A stretch of DNA of 64,000 nucleotides, taken from the NCBI GenBank assembly GCA_033439265.1, contig JAVTVX010000026.1, positions 5,271,001 through 5,335,000 on the forward strand, read 5' to 3'. The DNA is from Dillenia suffruticosa (Eukaryota > Streptophyta > Magnoliopsida > Dilleniales > Dilleniaceae). The position numbers were made by a program, and so were the translations under genes. Shown piece by piece: positions 48,425-60,258 of the stretch (positions are counted from its first letter, which is position 1; every line of letters starts with the position of its first letter). A model generated the notes under the pieces. The model was not told the origin of the DNA and searched no databases. It was given only the letters and a program-made list of their open reading frames with translations.

Positions 48425-49885
48425 CTATTCTACAGGATCAGAAGGAGGAGTACCCATGATGATGTCGGGGTTCGCCTGAGCGTCCTCATGCGTCATGGCA
48501 TAAACCCGGGCCTGAGCCCTAGGCTGCTGTCGTGCCTGAGTCTGCACTGTGTTACTCCCAGTGGTCACCCTGGGAGTAGAAACTGCTGGCCGAACAGGCT
48601 GCCCCTGCTGTCCCATACGAAGAGTACTAGTGCGGCTCAGTGAACTCTGTGCTCCGAGTCCTAACTCAGGGCAAGAACTCCTAATATGCCCCGGCATCCC
48701 ACAGTGGAAGCAAGTGACCGTCACTGAACAAGCTCCGCTCGGATGGGACTGACTGCACCTGCGGCAATAAGGGTGCCGCTGAGTAGTAAACTGTGCAGGG
48801 TGAGTCGGTGCGGGCTGTCTAAACCCCTGGGAGTACTGTCCCCGTCCCAGCTCAGGAAATCCAGATCCAAATCCGCCTCTGTACGAACTGGATCCCCTGC
48901 CCCTCTTGGAATTCTCCGCAAAATGAGACTTCTCCTTCTTTCTCTTCTGCTCTCTGCTCTCTCTCTGCCTTGTCTCAGCGCGGACCAAAGCTTCCGCGCG
49001 GTGAGCAGAGTCTATCACCTCAGCCAGTGTAAACTGTGGAGTAACAGTCATATACCTCTTTATGCTGAGGCTAAGACCGTCCTCAAACTTGAAGCGCAAA
49101 TACTGAGGTGTGGCCAGATCTGGTACAAATGCGGCAAGTCTCCGCATGTCTGCCTCATACTCCGAGACAGATCTGGACCCCTGTGTAAGCCGTCCCAACT
49201 CTGACCTCATCCGGTCCTGCTGGTAGAGTGGGAAAAATCTGCGGTCAAACTCCCGAAGGAAGTCGTCCCACCGCAATGGCTCTATCGCCTCATCAGTGAG
49301 GGCCTCCCACCATGAGAGGGCCTCTCCCTCTAATAATCGCTCTGCCACTTTCAGGCAGAGCTCCTCTCCAATCCCCAGATCGGTCAGAATCCTGCGGGTG
49401 CGGTTGATCCAATGCTTGGCTGCCGCAGCATCACCAAGCCCTACAAAATCTGTGCACCCTAGCTGACGGGCCTCCTTAACCAACTGAGTCAGCTCATGTA
49501 CCCTTCTAAGAATAGCCGAAGTGGCCTCACTCGGCTCGGACAAAGTAGAAGGACCGGCCACCGACGGTGGAACCGGTGCCGTAGGAACTGGCGCTGCTGC
49601 AGGTGCAGGCACCGCTGTAGGAGGTGGTGGGGGCGGAATCTGGACCCCATGCGAAGCGTACCACTCGTACACCTGCCTAAAGGCGTCGAGTGTGGGTACA
49701 GGAGTCTCAGCCTGAGCAGCTGGCTGAGTAGGTGCCGGTAGCGGCACGCGAGTCGAGGTACGATCCTCTGGCTCGTCTAAGTCCTCTGGTACTCGTGGGG
49801 TCTCGGGTGCCCGAGGTGCATCTGGCACTAACAGACCCTCAAGCGATGCGAATCTAGCACCTCTCCTTCCACGTCTAGGTGGCAT
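48425..49885 (-). mobile_element. gag of element A
   Basis: Open frame of 486 residues beginning MPPRRGRRGARFASLEGL. It has a Pro/Ala/Thr-rich linker, a retrotransposon gag core (AAKHWINRTRRILTDLGIGE; LLEGEALSWWEALTDEAIEP; FFPLYQQDRMRSELGRLTQG; SVSEYEADMRRLAAFVPD) and a zinc knuckle CFHCGMPGHIRSSC near the C-terminus. It forms the particle core in this family. It stands clearly apart from pol. Confidence 0.93.
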
Positions 49886-50190
49886 AATTCTGCAAGAGAA
49901 AGATACTTATTATCATAAAAAGAATAGGCACGGTTCAAGAATTTTGAACTAATCATAGCTTGGCTACCCTCACAAAAGAATGAAATTCTTAATTCAATAG
50001 GAGAAGAATGTAGCAAGTTAGGTTAGATACAACCGTATCTAACCCCCTAAAATAGATGAACTCATATGCCTATGACCATGCACTGGGACTTCATGACTGC
50101 ATGAAATTCTCATGCATTGAGGACTTTAAAAACCAACATATTCGGGAATGTTTCCAAGGCTCTCTTCCTACATAGCTCTCAACCATGTCT
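49886..50190 (-). other. Leader of element A between primer site and gag
   Basis: About 300 bp of AT-rich leader, comparable in length to the B leader (59,971-60,240). Confidence 0.7.
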
Positions 50191-50201
50191 CTCTGATACC
50201 A
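50191..50201 (-). other. Primer-binding site of element A
   Basis: Minus-strand TGGTATCAGAG, complementary to the 3' end of initiator tRNA-Met, seven bases downstream of the LTR end at 50,209. Confidence 0.9.
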
Positions 50202-50208
50202 ATCCAAC

Positions 50209-52564
50209 TGTCACACCCCAAACCTGGAGCGTGAGCAGCCGCCCGTTACCCTGGATGCCGGCTGTATTTTTACAGAAAATCGGGCAGAACCTCCCCATAT
50301 ATCGGAGGTCTCCCATATTAAAATAAACCTGTTACCTGTCCAAAAGGGGTCATCCCGACCTCAAAATGTATATATTATCCTCAACAATAAACCAGATCAT
50401 CCTACTGCACAATCCAGGGCAACGCAAGGCTAACAAACAATTCTCCACAGTCCTAACCACAGACCTCTATTGCCATGCCCCCATCAAAGGCATGGACAGC
50501 CGCCAGTCGCCCCTCCTATGATTTAGAGGAGGCACCGAGCGGTTCTAGAGGACACTTCTAAGACATGACACATTCCCAAATACAGACGCAACGAAAAAGA
50601 AATGCCTCAATGCAATGTCATGCAGTGACATGAGAGTTCCACAATTTAAATGTCCATATTTATACAGTCATCCCAGAATTATAAAAAATGGTCATCTATA
50701 GACCTCAAAATACATATACATCACCAATACAAATTTGCAGCGGAAATACACAATAATTCCTCAAGTCCAGGCCTGATCTCCCAAAGAAACTGAACGTCCT
50801 AAAAGCGACACTCCTTGTCAAATACTATCTCTGAAACAAAAGGGAAATGAGGGGTGAGTACTCGGGAAAGAATACTCAGTGAGTGAGTGGGTCAATGCAG
50901 TCATCAAATATGGAGTGTGAAACTGGAGTGTCAAAACATAAGTATATAAATCATATTTCAAATCATCATACTTTTCATTTCAACAATATATCACTTCACG
51001 CATTTTCAAGTCAAATATGCATCCAAAGTACCATCATTTAAAATCATAGAGCTGCCAGCCGAAAATATCCTGGCAGAAGTCTACCGCGACCTATGACAGG
51101 CGCACCGGGGGTGTTATATGCAAATTTCTTTAAAGTGCTCTCTACCCCGGCGTTGGCGACGAACCTCGTCCAGATGCTAGACTTGGAGAGGATATCCAAT
51201 CCAAATCCAAATCCTCCCCCTTTCGGGTTCAACCTGGCTAGTACCGTGTAGATAATCAAATCACGATAACTCGTGGGATACCCCAGGCCTAGGCATATCC
51301 GGACGCCACCAAAGCGTCTCTCACGGTGTCCTTCGTAGCTACGGAACAATACAATCCAAAGCCCTCAAGGCCAAAATCAATATCATATCAAAATGTGTCA
51401 AAGTCAGGTTCATAAACCAATGCAACATAGAGTATAAAATGGCACATTATACATTTCAACCACATGGATGCATAATTTCATAATTCAACACAGTTTTTGG
51501 ACACTCCAACGGTTCACAAAAGTCAATTTTAAAACCAGTCAAAACATTTCTAACATACGACAAATCATGTTCATTATCAAAATGTTGTAAAACAGGATTT
51601 ACATATTAAACAAAATCATTGAAATAAATCTCACTCACAGTTTTGGGAAAGGTAGCGCACTCCCCAATAACACCAAAATACGCAAAACAAGGCGCCCCTC
51701 AATCGAGTCACCAAGAAAGCCAACCTAATCAAGTCATCACGATTTTCATCAATTTCCGACTATTTCAGGGTTTATCGTTTTTCTTAATTTCGTACGAACC
51801 TTAAATTCCTCAATTTATAAACAAATCAACTAATGCTACCTAATTTGACAAAATTTATTCAAGGGTTGAAGAGATTTCATTTCTCTCACCTAGGATTCTT
51901 CGGATCTTAGATTTAGCTTTCGTTCGCCCGTCGGTTTGGTCTAAAAGCTGAATGTTTCCAAATTTAAAACAATTGTGAACAATTTAAGTCCAATTACTAA
52001 AGAGATTCGAAACCCAAGTGCGAAAAATCGAAACTTAGAGTCATTTACCTTCGCAGAGGCTCACGGATTGTCGCGGGCCGTCGCGGGCCGTGGGCCGCGG
52101 GCTGATGGGCTGGCAGGCCTGGTGGGCCGGCGGGCCTGATGGGTCTGCGGCCTGGTGGGCCTGCGGCCTGGTGGGCCTGGCAAGCCGGATCGCGCGCTGG
52201 AGTGCGCTCGCGCTCGTGCTGGCGCTGGCGCTGGCGCTGGCTCGCGCGCTGAAGCGCACTCGCAAGCTGGTTCGTGCGCTGCTCGCGCTGTGGGTCGCAC
52301 GCTGGAGCGCTCGCGCTCGTGCTGGGGCGTGCTGGAGCAGTGGATCGCGCGCTGGAGTGCACGCTGGCTCGTGCTAGGGCGTGCTGAGGCGCGCTGGGGT
52401 CACGCGCTGGGGATCGCGGCTGCTCGCGCGCTGCTCGCGAGCTGCTCGGGCGCTGCTCGCGCTGGGCTCGCGCGCTGCTCGCGCTGGGCTCGCGCGCTGC
52501 TCGCGCTGGCTTGCGCGCTGTTGTGCGAAGGAGAGGAGCTGCAGCGGCGCTCGTGCAGAGAGGA
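50209..52564 (-). repeat. 5' LTR of element A, larger part
   Basis: Matches the 3' LTR of A from its TGTCAC end up to the insertion of B at 52,565. The remaining 253 bp of the same LTR resume at 62,883. It contains the GC minisatellite (52,190-52,540). Confidence 0.92.
52560..52564. other. Target-site duplication of element B, left copy (GAGGA)
   Basis: GAGGA here and at 62,878-62,882. The intact LTR of A at 44,550-44,560 shows a single gaggagctgc at the equivalent place, confirming the insertion point. Confidence 0.9.
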
Positions 52565-55001
52565 TGTCACGCCCCAAACCGGGATCGTGAACAGCCGCCC
52601 GTTGCCCCTGAATGTCGGCTGTATTTTTACAGAAAATTGGGCAGAACCTCCCCATAAATCGGAGGTTTCCCATGTACAATTATACCTGTATAATCCAAAT
52701 CATCCTGTACAATACACAAATGGCCATCCCGGCCTCTCCAAAATCAACTAACACCACAGCCAACATTCAGAACAACGCAAGGCTATAAACAAACCTAGCC
52801 ACAGACCTCTACTGTCATGCCCAACTAGAGCATGAGCAGCCGCTATATCGAGCGGACCTAAGTTTATACAATATATATCACATTTCCCAAGTAACGTTCA
52901 AGTACGTACAATCGCCTCAATGCAAATGAAATATGAGAGTTAAACTATACAGTCATCCCAAAATAAGTACATGGCCAACTACGGACCTCAATGTCAAGAC
53001 CTCGCAGGGTCGAAACTAAATTAGAAGTAAATCTCACCGTCAGAACAATAAATCCGCACTAGAGCCTGTAACACCGCTCTATCACAATAAACCTGTCTGA
53101 GGAGAGAAAATAGAGGGGTGAGTATCATGGGAAGATACTCAGTGAGTGAGGGGGGTAATATCAAGCATAAATAGCATAGGTGAACAATTGGAGTGTCAAA
53201 TAATATCATTCGAAACAACAATTTACACTTCGCAGCAAAACATGATATATTTATCATTTTGAAATCATTTAATCAAACACACGATAGCAAGCATGTATGC
53301 ATCCATTTAAAATCAAGTAATGTCAGAGCGAGCCAAAAATAGTCCTGGCAAAGGTCAACCGTGACCAAGGACAGGCGCGTCGGGGGTTTTATTATGCATA
53401 GACTTTGAAACGATCTCTACCCCGACGTTGGCCATGAGCTCGCTGGGGCCAACTCATCAACGTGTATAGGACCCCGCCCGGTGCTAGACGGTGGCGTCAC
53501 ACACGTCCTCCCCCTACGTGGGTTCAACCGGCCGCGCCTATAGCCTTTAGAATAAATGACGTTTGCGGATACCTCCTGCAGAAGCGTATCCGGGCAACCC
53601 GTGCCTCTACAAACGCCCTTCGTAGCTACGGAATATCATAATATCACAAGGGCACAACGTCCCATAGTATCACAAGGGCACAACGTCCCAGGGCACAACG
53701 TCCCACGAGTATCATCACATCATCGCACAACTAGTAGGCATCCAACCCACATAGTTCATCAAAAACATTTTTTAAATTTTGCGTGCCAATACGTCTCATC
53801 AAATTCATTTCAAAACAGCATATCACTACATTGGTATAAAATGAAATTTATACATTTTCAAAAATGGCACAACTATTGATTCATCTCAAACCATGGATGC
53901 ATAGTCATTGCAAATATAATTCAAGACACTCCAAAAATCACAAAACAGATTTCCAAATTTAATATCACACGTCAACGAATGCATATCAAAGCATGTTTTA
54001 TCGAAAATGCGACAGAAAATACGTTTTACTATTTTATGCAAGAGATTAGAGTCCCACTCACTTTATCTAGGGAGGGTGGTCACTCCCTATTTTTTTTTTT
54101 TCAACGACTCTCCAAAAGACAAACCTAATCAAATCGTCAAATTTATAACGATTAAAACCCTAATAAGGGATTCTATCAATAAAATTTATTCATCTCTCAC
54201 CTAAGGTTCCTCGGGTTTCAGACCTAGTTGTCGTTCGCCCGTCGGGTTGGTTTAAAACCTGTAATATTTCCCAAACTTCAGATGTATTAGAAACCACTAA
54301 ATTTCTACCAGCAAACCATAGAACTTCAATCAATACAGTCGTTACCTGCAATACAAAAGATGCAGGTGAGCTCTCACAGGGGAAAGCCGGTCGCGGGCTC
54401 ACGGGCCGTCACGGGCTCGCGGGCCGGTGGCTGGCTGCTAGCGGGCTGGCCCGCTGGTGGTTCACGGGCTCTCAGCCCGGCTTGCTGGCCGCAGCGGGCT
54501 TCGCGGGATGCAGTGGGCCGCGGCTGGACTGGGCCTTGGGCCGCTGGTGGGCTGGCCCGCTCACGGTTAGGGCTCGCTCTAGGTCACGAGCTGGGTCGCG
54601 CGCTGGCTCGCGCTGGGTCGCGAGCTGGGTCGCGCGCTGGCTCGCGCGCTAGCTCGCGCTGGGTCGCGAGCTGGGTCGCGCGCTGGCTCGTGCTGGGACG
54701 CGGGCTGGGTCGCGCGCTGGCTCGTGCGCTAGCTCGCGCTAGGTCGCGAGCTGGGTCGCGCGTTGGCTCGCGATGAGTCGCGAGCTGGGTCGAGCAGGGG
54801 TAGCGCGCTGGCTCGCGGGACGCTGGCTCGCGGGAGATCGCGAGCTGTGGCGCGCTGGCTCGCGGGGGATCGCGAGCTGTGGCGTGCTGGGCTCGCGCGC
54901 TAGGAGGCAGCGCTCGCGTGGAGGAAGGAGCTGCTCGCGGGAGGCGCTGCAGCTGCCGCGATCGCGGGAGGAGGGTGGAGCAGTGGGCGGCGTGCGGTGG
55001 G
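52565..55001 (-). repeat. 3' LTR of element B
   Basis: Almost identical to the aligned part of the 5' LTR at 60,259-62,700. It contains a three-fold AGGGCACAACGTCCCA-type repeat (53,647-53,706) and the GC minisatellite (54,560-54,910). Confidence 0.88.
54560..54910. repeat. GC-rich minisatellite in the LTR of B
   Basis: Repeats of gctgggtcgcgcgctggctcgc / gggtcgcgag words, also at 62,254-62,605. It reads as Gly-Ser-Arg-Ala runs in one plus-strand frame, a by-product of the repeat. Confidence 0.85.
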
Positions 55002-58000
55002 GGTATTGACTCCTCATAGCTTCCTCTTGCTCCCAGGTCTCCTCCTTGACCTGATCACTTCTCCACAAAACTTTGACTAATGAAATTTCCTTACTCCGTA
55101 GCTTCCTGACTTGTCGATCTAGAATAGCCACGGGCTGAACTGGAAAATGAAGATCCTCTCGCAACTCAAGAGGTGGCGGCTCAAGTACATGAGAAGGATC
55201 GGTCAAGTATTTCCTGAGTACTGAGACATGGAATACGTCGTGAATGCGGGATAGTTCATCTGGCAGCTCCAATCTATATGCCACACTCCCGACCCTTTCA
55301 AGGATACGGAAGGGCCCAATATATCTAGGGCTCAACTTGCCCCGCTGCCTGAACCGTATAACTCCCTTCCAGGGAGATATTCTCAAGAAAACCATATCTC
55401 CCGTAGCAAACTCAAGAGGTCGCCGCCTACGATCAGCATACGTCTTCTGTCTGTCCTGGGCGGCTTTCATCCGCTCACGGATAACCTTAACTTTATCCTT
55501 TGTTTGTTCAATCAACTCAACGCTGTTGAGACGTCGCTCTCCGATCTCATCCCAGCATATCGGGGTGCGGCACTTCCTGCCATATAGTGCCTCATACGGG
55601 GGCATCCCTATACTGGCTTGATAACTGTTATTATATGCGAACTCGACTAGTGGAAGGTGCCGATCCCAACTACCCCGGAAATCCATCACACATGCTCTCA
55701 GCATGTCCTCAAGGGTCTGAATGGTCCTCTCAGACTGGCCGTCCGTCTGAGGGTGATATGCCGTACTGAAATTCAATCTAGTACCCAATGCCTCCTGCAA
55801 TTTGGGCCAAAACCTAGATGTGAACCTGGGGTCCCTATCTGAAACAATCGACACAGGTACCCCGTGAAGTCGAACTATGGTATCAATGTAGAGACGTGCC
55901 AACGCCTCTAAAGAATAGTCACTGCGGATAGGGATGAAATGCGCAGATTTGGTGAGTCGATCGACAATCACCCAAATCGCATCATGCCTGTAGAAGTCCG
56001 CGGCAATCCCATCACGAAATCCATAGTAATATGCTCCCATTTCCACTCAGGAATAGGAAGAGGCTGCAGTGTGCCCGCTGGACGCTGATGTTCGGCCTTC
56101 ACCTGCTGGCACACCAAGCATCGTGCCACAAACTCTGCTATATCCCTCTTCATGCCTGACCACCAGTAGCTACCTCTGATGGTCCGATACATCTTCGTAC
56201 CCCCGGGATGCATAGCATATGCAGAAGAATGTGCTTCCTCAAGGATAGCACGCCGAAGATCACTATCGGCCGGAATACACACTCTGTCTCTGAATACCAT
56301 GAGTCCATCATCACGGACTCTAAAGTCTCCGCCCTCAGCTCTGCGGACTCTATCTGCAATACCCTGGATCTCCTCATCCGTACTCTGGAGCTCCCTGATA
56401 CGGTCGAACAAAGTCGGCCTGACCTCAAATCTGGCTAATAAGCCTCCCTGATCATCGTTAGTCAAACTGACTCCTAAGGCTCGGAGTCCCACTAAACAAG
56501 AAAGGTAGGCTTTCTCTGTCGACTGTGAGGATGATGCTGACTTCCGACTCAAGGCATCTGCTACAACATTTGCCTTGCCCGGATGATAGTCAATAATGAG
56601 ATCATAGTCTTTCAATAACTCCAACCATCTCCTCTGTCTCAAATTCAGCTCTTTTTGGGTAAACAGATATTTCAAACTCCTGTGGTCGGTAAATACCCTG
56701 CAGGTTACCCCATAAAGATAATGCCGCCATATCTTCAACGCGAAGACTATGGCTGCCAACTCTAAATCATGTGTCGGGTAGTTACCCTCGTGTTTCTTCA
56801 GCTGTCGCGAGGCATACGCAATAACCCGACCATCCTGCATCAGAACACAACCCAATCCCTGTTGGCTAGCATCACTGTACACTGTATACTCCCGACTACT
56901 AGTGGGAAGGGCTAAAATAGGGGCGGATGTTAACCGTTGTTTGAGCTCCTGGAAGCTTGCCTCACAACGGTCATCCCAAGCAAACTTGACCCCCTTTTGG
57001 GTCAATCTCGACAACGGGGCAGCTATCCGGGAGAATCCCTCTACAAATCTGCGATAATACCCGGCCAAACCGAGAAAACTACGAATCTCGGTAACTGTTT
57101 GTGGCTGCTCCCACTTCACTATAGCCTCAACCTTCCGCGGATCAACATAAATACCTTCCGCGGAGACAATGTGCCCCAAGAATCCAATTTGTCTTAGCCA
57201 AAACTCACATTTTGAGAATTTGGCATATAGCTGCTTCTCACGGAGTATCTGTAATACCACCCGAAGGTGCTGAACATGATCTTCATCGCTCCGTGAATAT
57301 ATCAAGATGTCATCGATGAATACGATGACGAACCGATCCAAATAGTCGTGAAAAACTCGGTTCATCAGATCCATAAAAGCAGCTGGGGCATTAGTCAGCC
57401 CAAACGGCATGACTAGAAACTCGTAATGGCCGTATCGGGTGCGAAAAGCTGTCTTGGGCACATCTTCGGCCTGAATCCTCAACTGATGATAACCCGAACG
57501 GAGATCAATCTTAGAGAAAACCTTAGCTCCCTGCAGCTGATCAAACAAGTCATCGATACGAGGCAGGGGATATCGGTTCTTGATGGTGGCTTTGTTCAAT
57601 TGCCTGTAATCCACACAAAGCCGAAATGTACCATCCTTCTTCTTTACAAACAGTACCGGAGCGCCCCAAGGTGAGGTGCTCGGACGAATAAACCCCTTGT
57701 CCAGAAGTTCCTGTAACTGAGTTTTAAGCTCTCTCAGTTCAGCAGGCGCCATTCTGTATGGCGGAATAGAAATAGGATTGGTCCCCGGTACTAAATCAAT
57801 CTCGAAATCGAACTCCCGAACTGGTGGTAATCCGGGAAGCTCCTCGGGGAACACATCTAAAAATTCCTGCACCACAGGGACGTCTTCAAGCCTCGGTCCC
57901 TCAACGGTGGTGTCAACAACATAAGCCAGATAAGCCGCACAACCATGGCGTACCAAACGTCTGGCCTTCATAACAGAGATAATACTGCGGGGCAACACTC

Positions 58001-58358
58001 GTCTCTCACCTCGGAATACTAACGGTGGCTGCTCGGACCTCCTAAACTCAACCTCCTTCGTGAAACAATCCACGGAAGCCCGGTGTAAACTCAGCCAATC
58101 CATCCCTAGGATGGCATCGAAATCCGTGATAGGGAGCGGAATCAGATCTGCCTCTAATACTGTCTCCCCAATTCCGACCTCACAGCCCCTATAGACTGTA
58201 TCTCGAACAATATGCTTGTCAAGAGGAGTGACTACCAAAATCTCCGCATCAAGTGGCGAGAGAGGTCTATCAGAATGACAAGCGAACGTATCGCTCACAT
58301 AAGAAAAATTTGACCCGGTATCTATGAGAATACGGGCATCGATACCGAATATTCGCAT
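55002..58358 (-). mobile_element. pol region of element B
   Basis: From 58,358 downward: protease with [12 protein letters not shown] and [20 protein letters not shown]; reverse transcriptase with [20 protein letters not shown] and [10 protein letters not shown]; RNase H with [13 protein letters not shown] and [13 protein letters not shown]; integrase with the HHCC part ending [31 protein letters not shown] and [15 protein letters not shown]; and a chromodomain-like tail ([20 protein letters not shown]). Very close in wording to the pol of A. Nearly whole. Confidence 0.93.
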
Positions 58359-58527
58359 GGTACCTAAAAGTAAGAAAGAAGATCAACGGCATTTAAAATG
58401 CGAAGAAAAAGTGAACGAATATATATATATATATCAAACTAGTTAAGCTTCTAAAGCTTTAACTAGTCAAAACTGTACATCGATATCATGATATACAATA
58501 AGCTCATACAGAAAGTACACAAAAGTA
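58359..58527 (-). other. Non-coding gap between gag and pol of element B
   Basis: About 170 bp, AT-rich with a short TA run. On the minus strand a GT-like start lies near the gag end and the gap closes with '...ttcttacttttag'. It matches the position of the gap in A and D. Confidence 0.55.
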
Positions 58528-59970
58528 CTACACTGAGGGGTCTGCGGGAGGATTACCCATAATAACATCAGGGTTTGCCTGTGCGTCCTCCTGTGTCATC
58601 GCAAACACACGAGCCTGGGCCCTAGGCTGCTGTCGCGACGATCCTGGCACTGTATTACTCCCGGCTGCAGTCCGGGGAGCGGTAAGAGCTGAGTGCGCAG
58701 GTGCCCCCTGCTGGCCGGTGCCAGACGTACCAGTACGACTCTGTAAAGTCAATCCTCCCCGACCTAAATCGGGACAGACACTCCTAACGTGCCCTTGCTT
58801 CCCACACTGGAAGCAAGTAACTGGTGCTCTACATGCCCCAAAGGCATGGTGACAGTTGCATCTACGGCAGAAGGGCGGTCTCTGTGTAGTAGACTGTGTA
58901 GAGACACTAGGGGCTGGTGCCCCAAAGCCCTGTGGTCGAGGTCCCTGTCCCGGTGCTGCTGGTCTGAAGCTAGAAAAACCTCCGGGATATCCAGAACCTC
59001 TACCCCTCTTCGAAGACTGTCCACTCTGTGACCCAGTCTTCCTCTTCTGGTGACTCTCCCTCTGTCTCGCCTCCGCTCGGACGATCTCCTCCGCCCGATA
59101 CGCTGAATCAATCACCTCCGATAGTGTAAAAGAGGGAGTCACCGTCATATATTTCCTGATGCTCAATTGGAGGCCATCTTCAAACTTGAACCTCAACTGA
59201 ACCGGTGTAGCCATATCGGGGACAAAGGCCGCTAGTCGTCTAAGCTCAGCCTCGTACTCTGAAACTGACCTCGTCCCCTGACGTAAGTGCAGGAACTCCG
59301 TCCTCATCCGGTCCTGCTGGAACGGGGTAAAGTACCTGCGGTCGAACTCTCGTAAAAAGTCCTCCCACCGCAGGGTCTGTGTGGCACTGTCACGGATAGC
59401 CTCCCACCACGAGAGGGCATCTCCGTCGAGGAGTCTCTCAGCAACTCTCAATCTGAGCTCCTCTGACAACCCCAAATCCGTAAGGATCCTACGAATCCTG
59501 TTGATCCAGTGTTTCGCCGCTACTGCATCACTGGATCCCGAAAAATCTGTGCATCCGAGCTGCCGTGACTCTTTCACTAACTGAGTGAGCTCATGGATGC
59601 GCCTCAAAGTAGCCGACGTCTCGTCGGTCGGGGTAGACACGGAAGGGCCGGCCACCGAAGGAAGAATCGGTGCCGAAGGAGCAGGTACGGCCGCAGGTGC
59701 GGTCGCTGGAGTCTGTAGTGAAGGTGGTGGCATCTGCGCCCCATATCTACTGCACCACTCCTGCCATTGTCTCAAGGCATCAAGTGGTGGTGGAGGAATC
59801 TCGGCTGTAGCAGCCGGTGGAGGTGCTGGGGGTGGCGCTGGTGAGCGTGCTCGAGTAGAGGAAGCAACCTCTGGTACTCGTGGCGCCTCAGGTGCCCTAG
59901 GTGTATCCGGCACTGTAAGGCCCTCAAGTGAGGCGAATCTAGCACCTCTCCTACCACGTCTAGGTGGCAT
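58528..59970 (-). mobile_element. gag of element B
   Basis: Open frame of 480 residues starting MPPRRGRRGARFASLEGL, the same N-terminus as A. It has a Pro/Ala-rich linker, a gag core (AAKHWINRIRRILTDLGLSE; LLDGDALSWWEAIRDS; YFTPFQQDRMRTEFLHLRQG; SVSEYEAELRRLAAFVPD) and the zinc knuckle CFQCGKQGHVRSVC. Looks whole. Confidence 0.94.
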
Positions 59971-60240
59971 AATTCTGCGAAAAAATACATTGTCAACGGA
60001 TAGAAATCGAGATTTAGGGTTAGTTGCTCCGTAACTAACCCCCTAAAATAAATGAACTATAATTTAAAACATTCGAATGCAAAGTAATGAGTTAGATGCG
60101 TTATGTATCCAACTCCATAAAATAGGCGAACTTATATGCCTATGGCCAAGTACGGGACTTTAAATGACTGTATGAAACTCTCTAATGCATTGAGAACTTT
60201 GCGTATACTTGGGAAAACTTTGATCTTTTCTCAAACCTGT
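59971..60240 (-). other. Leader of element B between primer site and gag
   Basis: About 270 bp of AT-rich leader without a long frame. Confidence 0.7.
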
Positions 60241-60251
60241 CTCTGATACCA
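60241..60251 (-). other. Primer-binding site of element B
   Basis: Minus-strand TGGTATCAGAG next to the LTR end at 60,259; initiator tRNA-Met type. Confidence 0.9.
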
Positions 60252-60258
60252 ATAGAAC

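Noticed and set aside
54360-55009. Long plus-strand open frames rich in Gly-Ser-Arg-Ala across the LTR minisatellite (also 44,065-44,774, 52,090-52,751 and 62,054-63,087)
   Set aside because: They follow the GC-rich repeat, exist in several frames and both strands at once, and lie inside LTRs. No motif or start context supports a gene.
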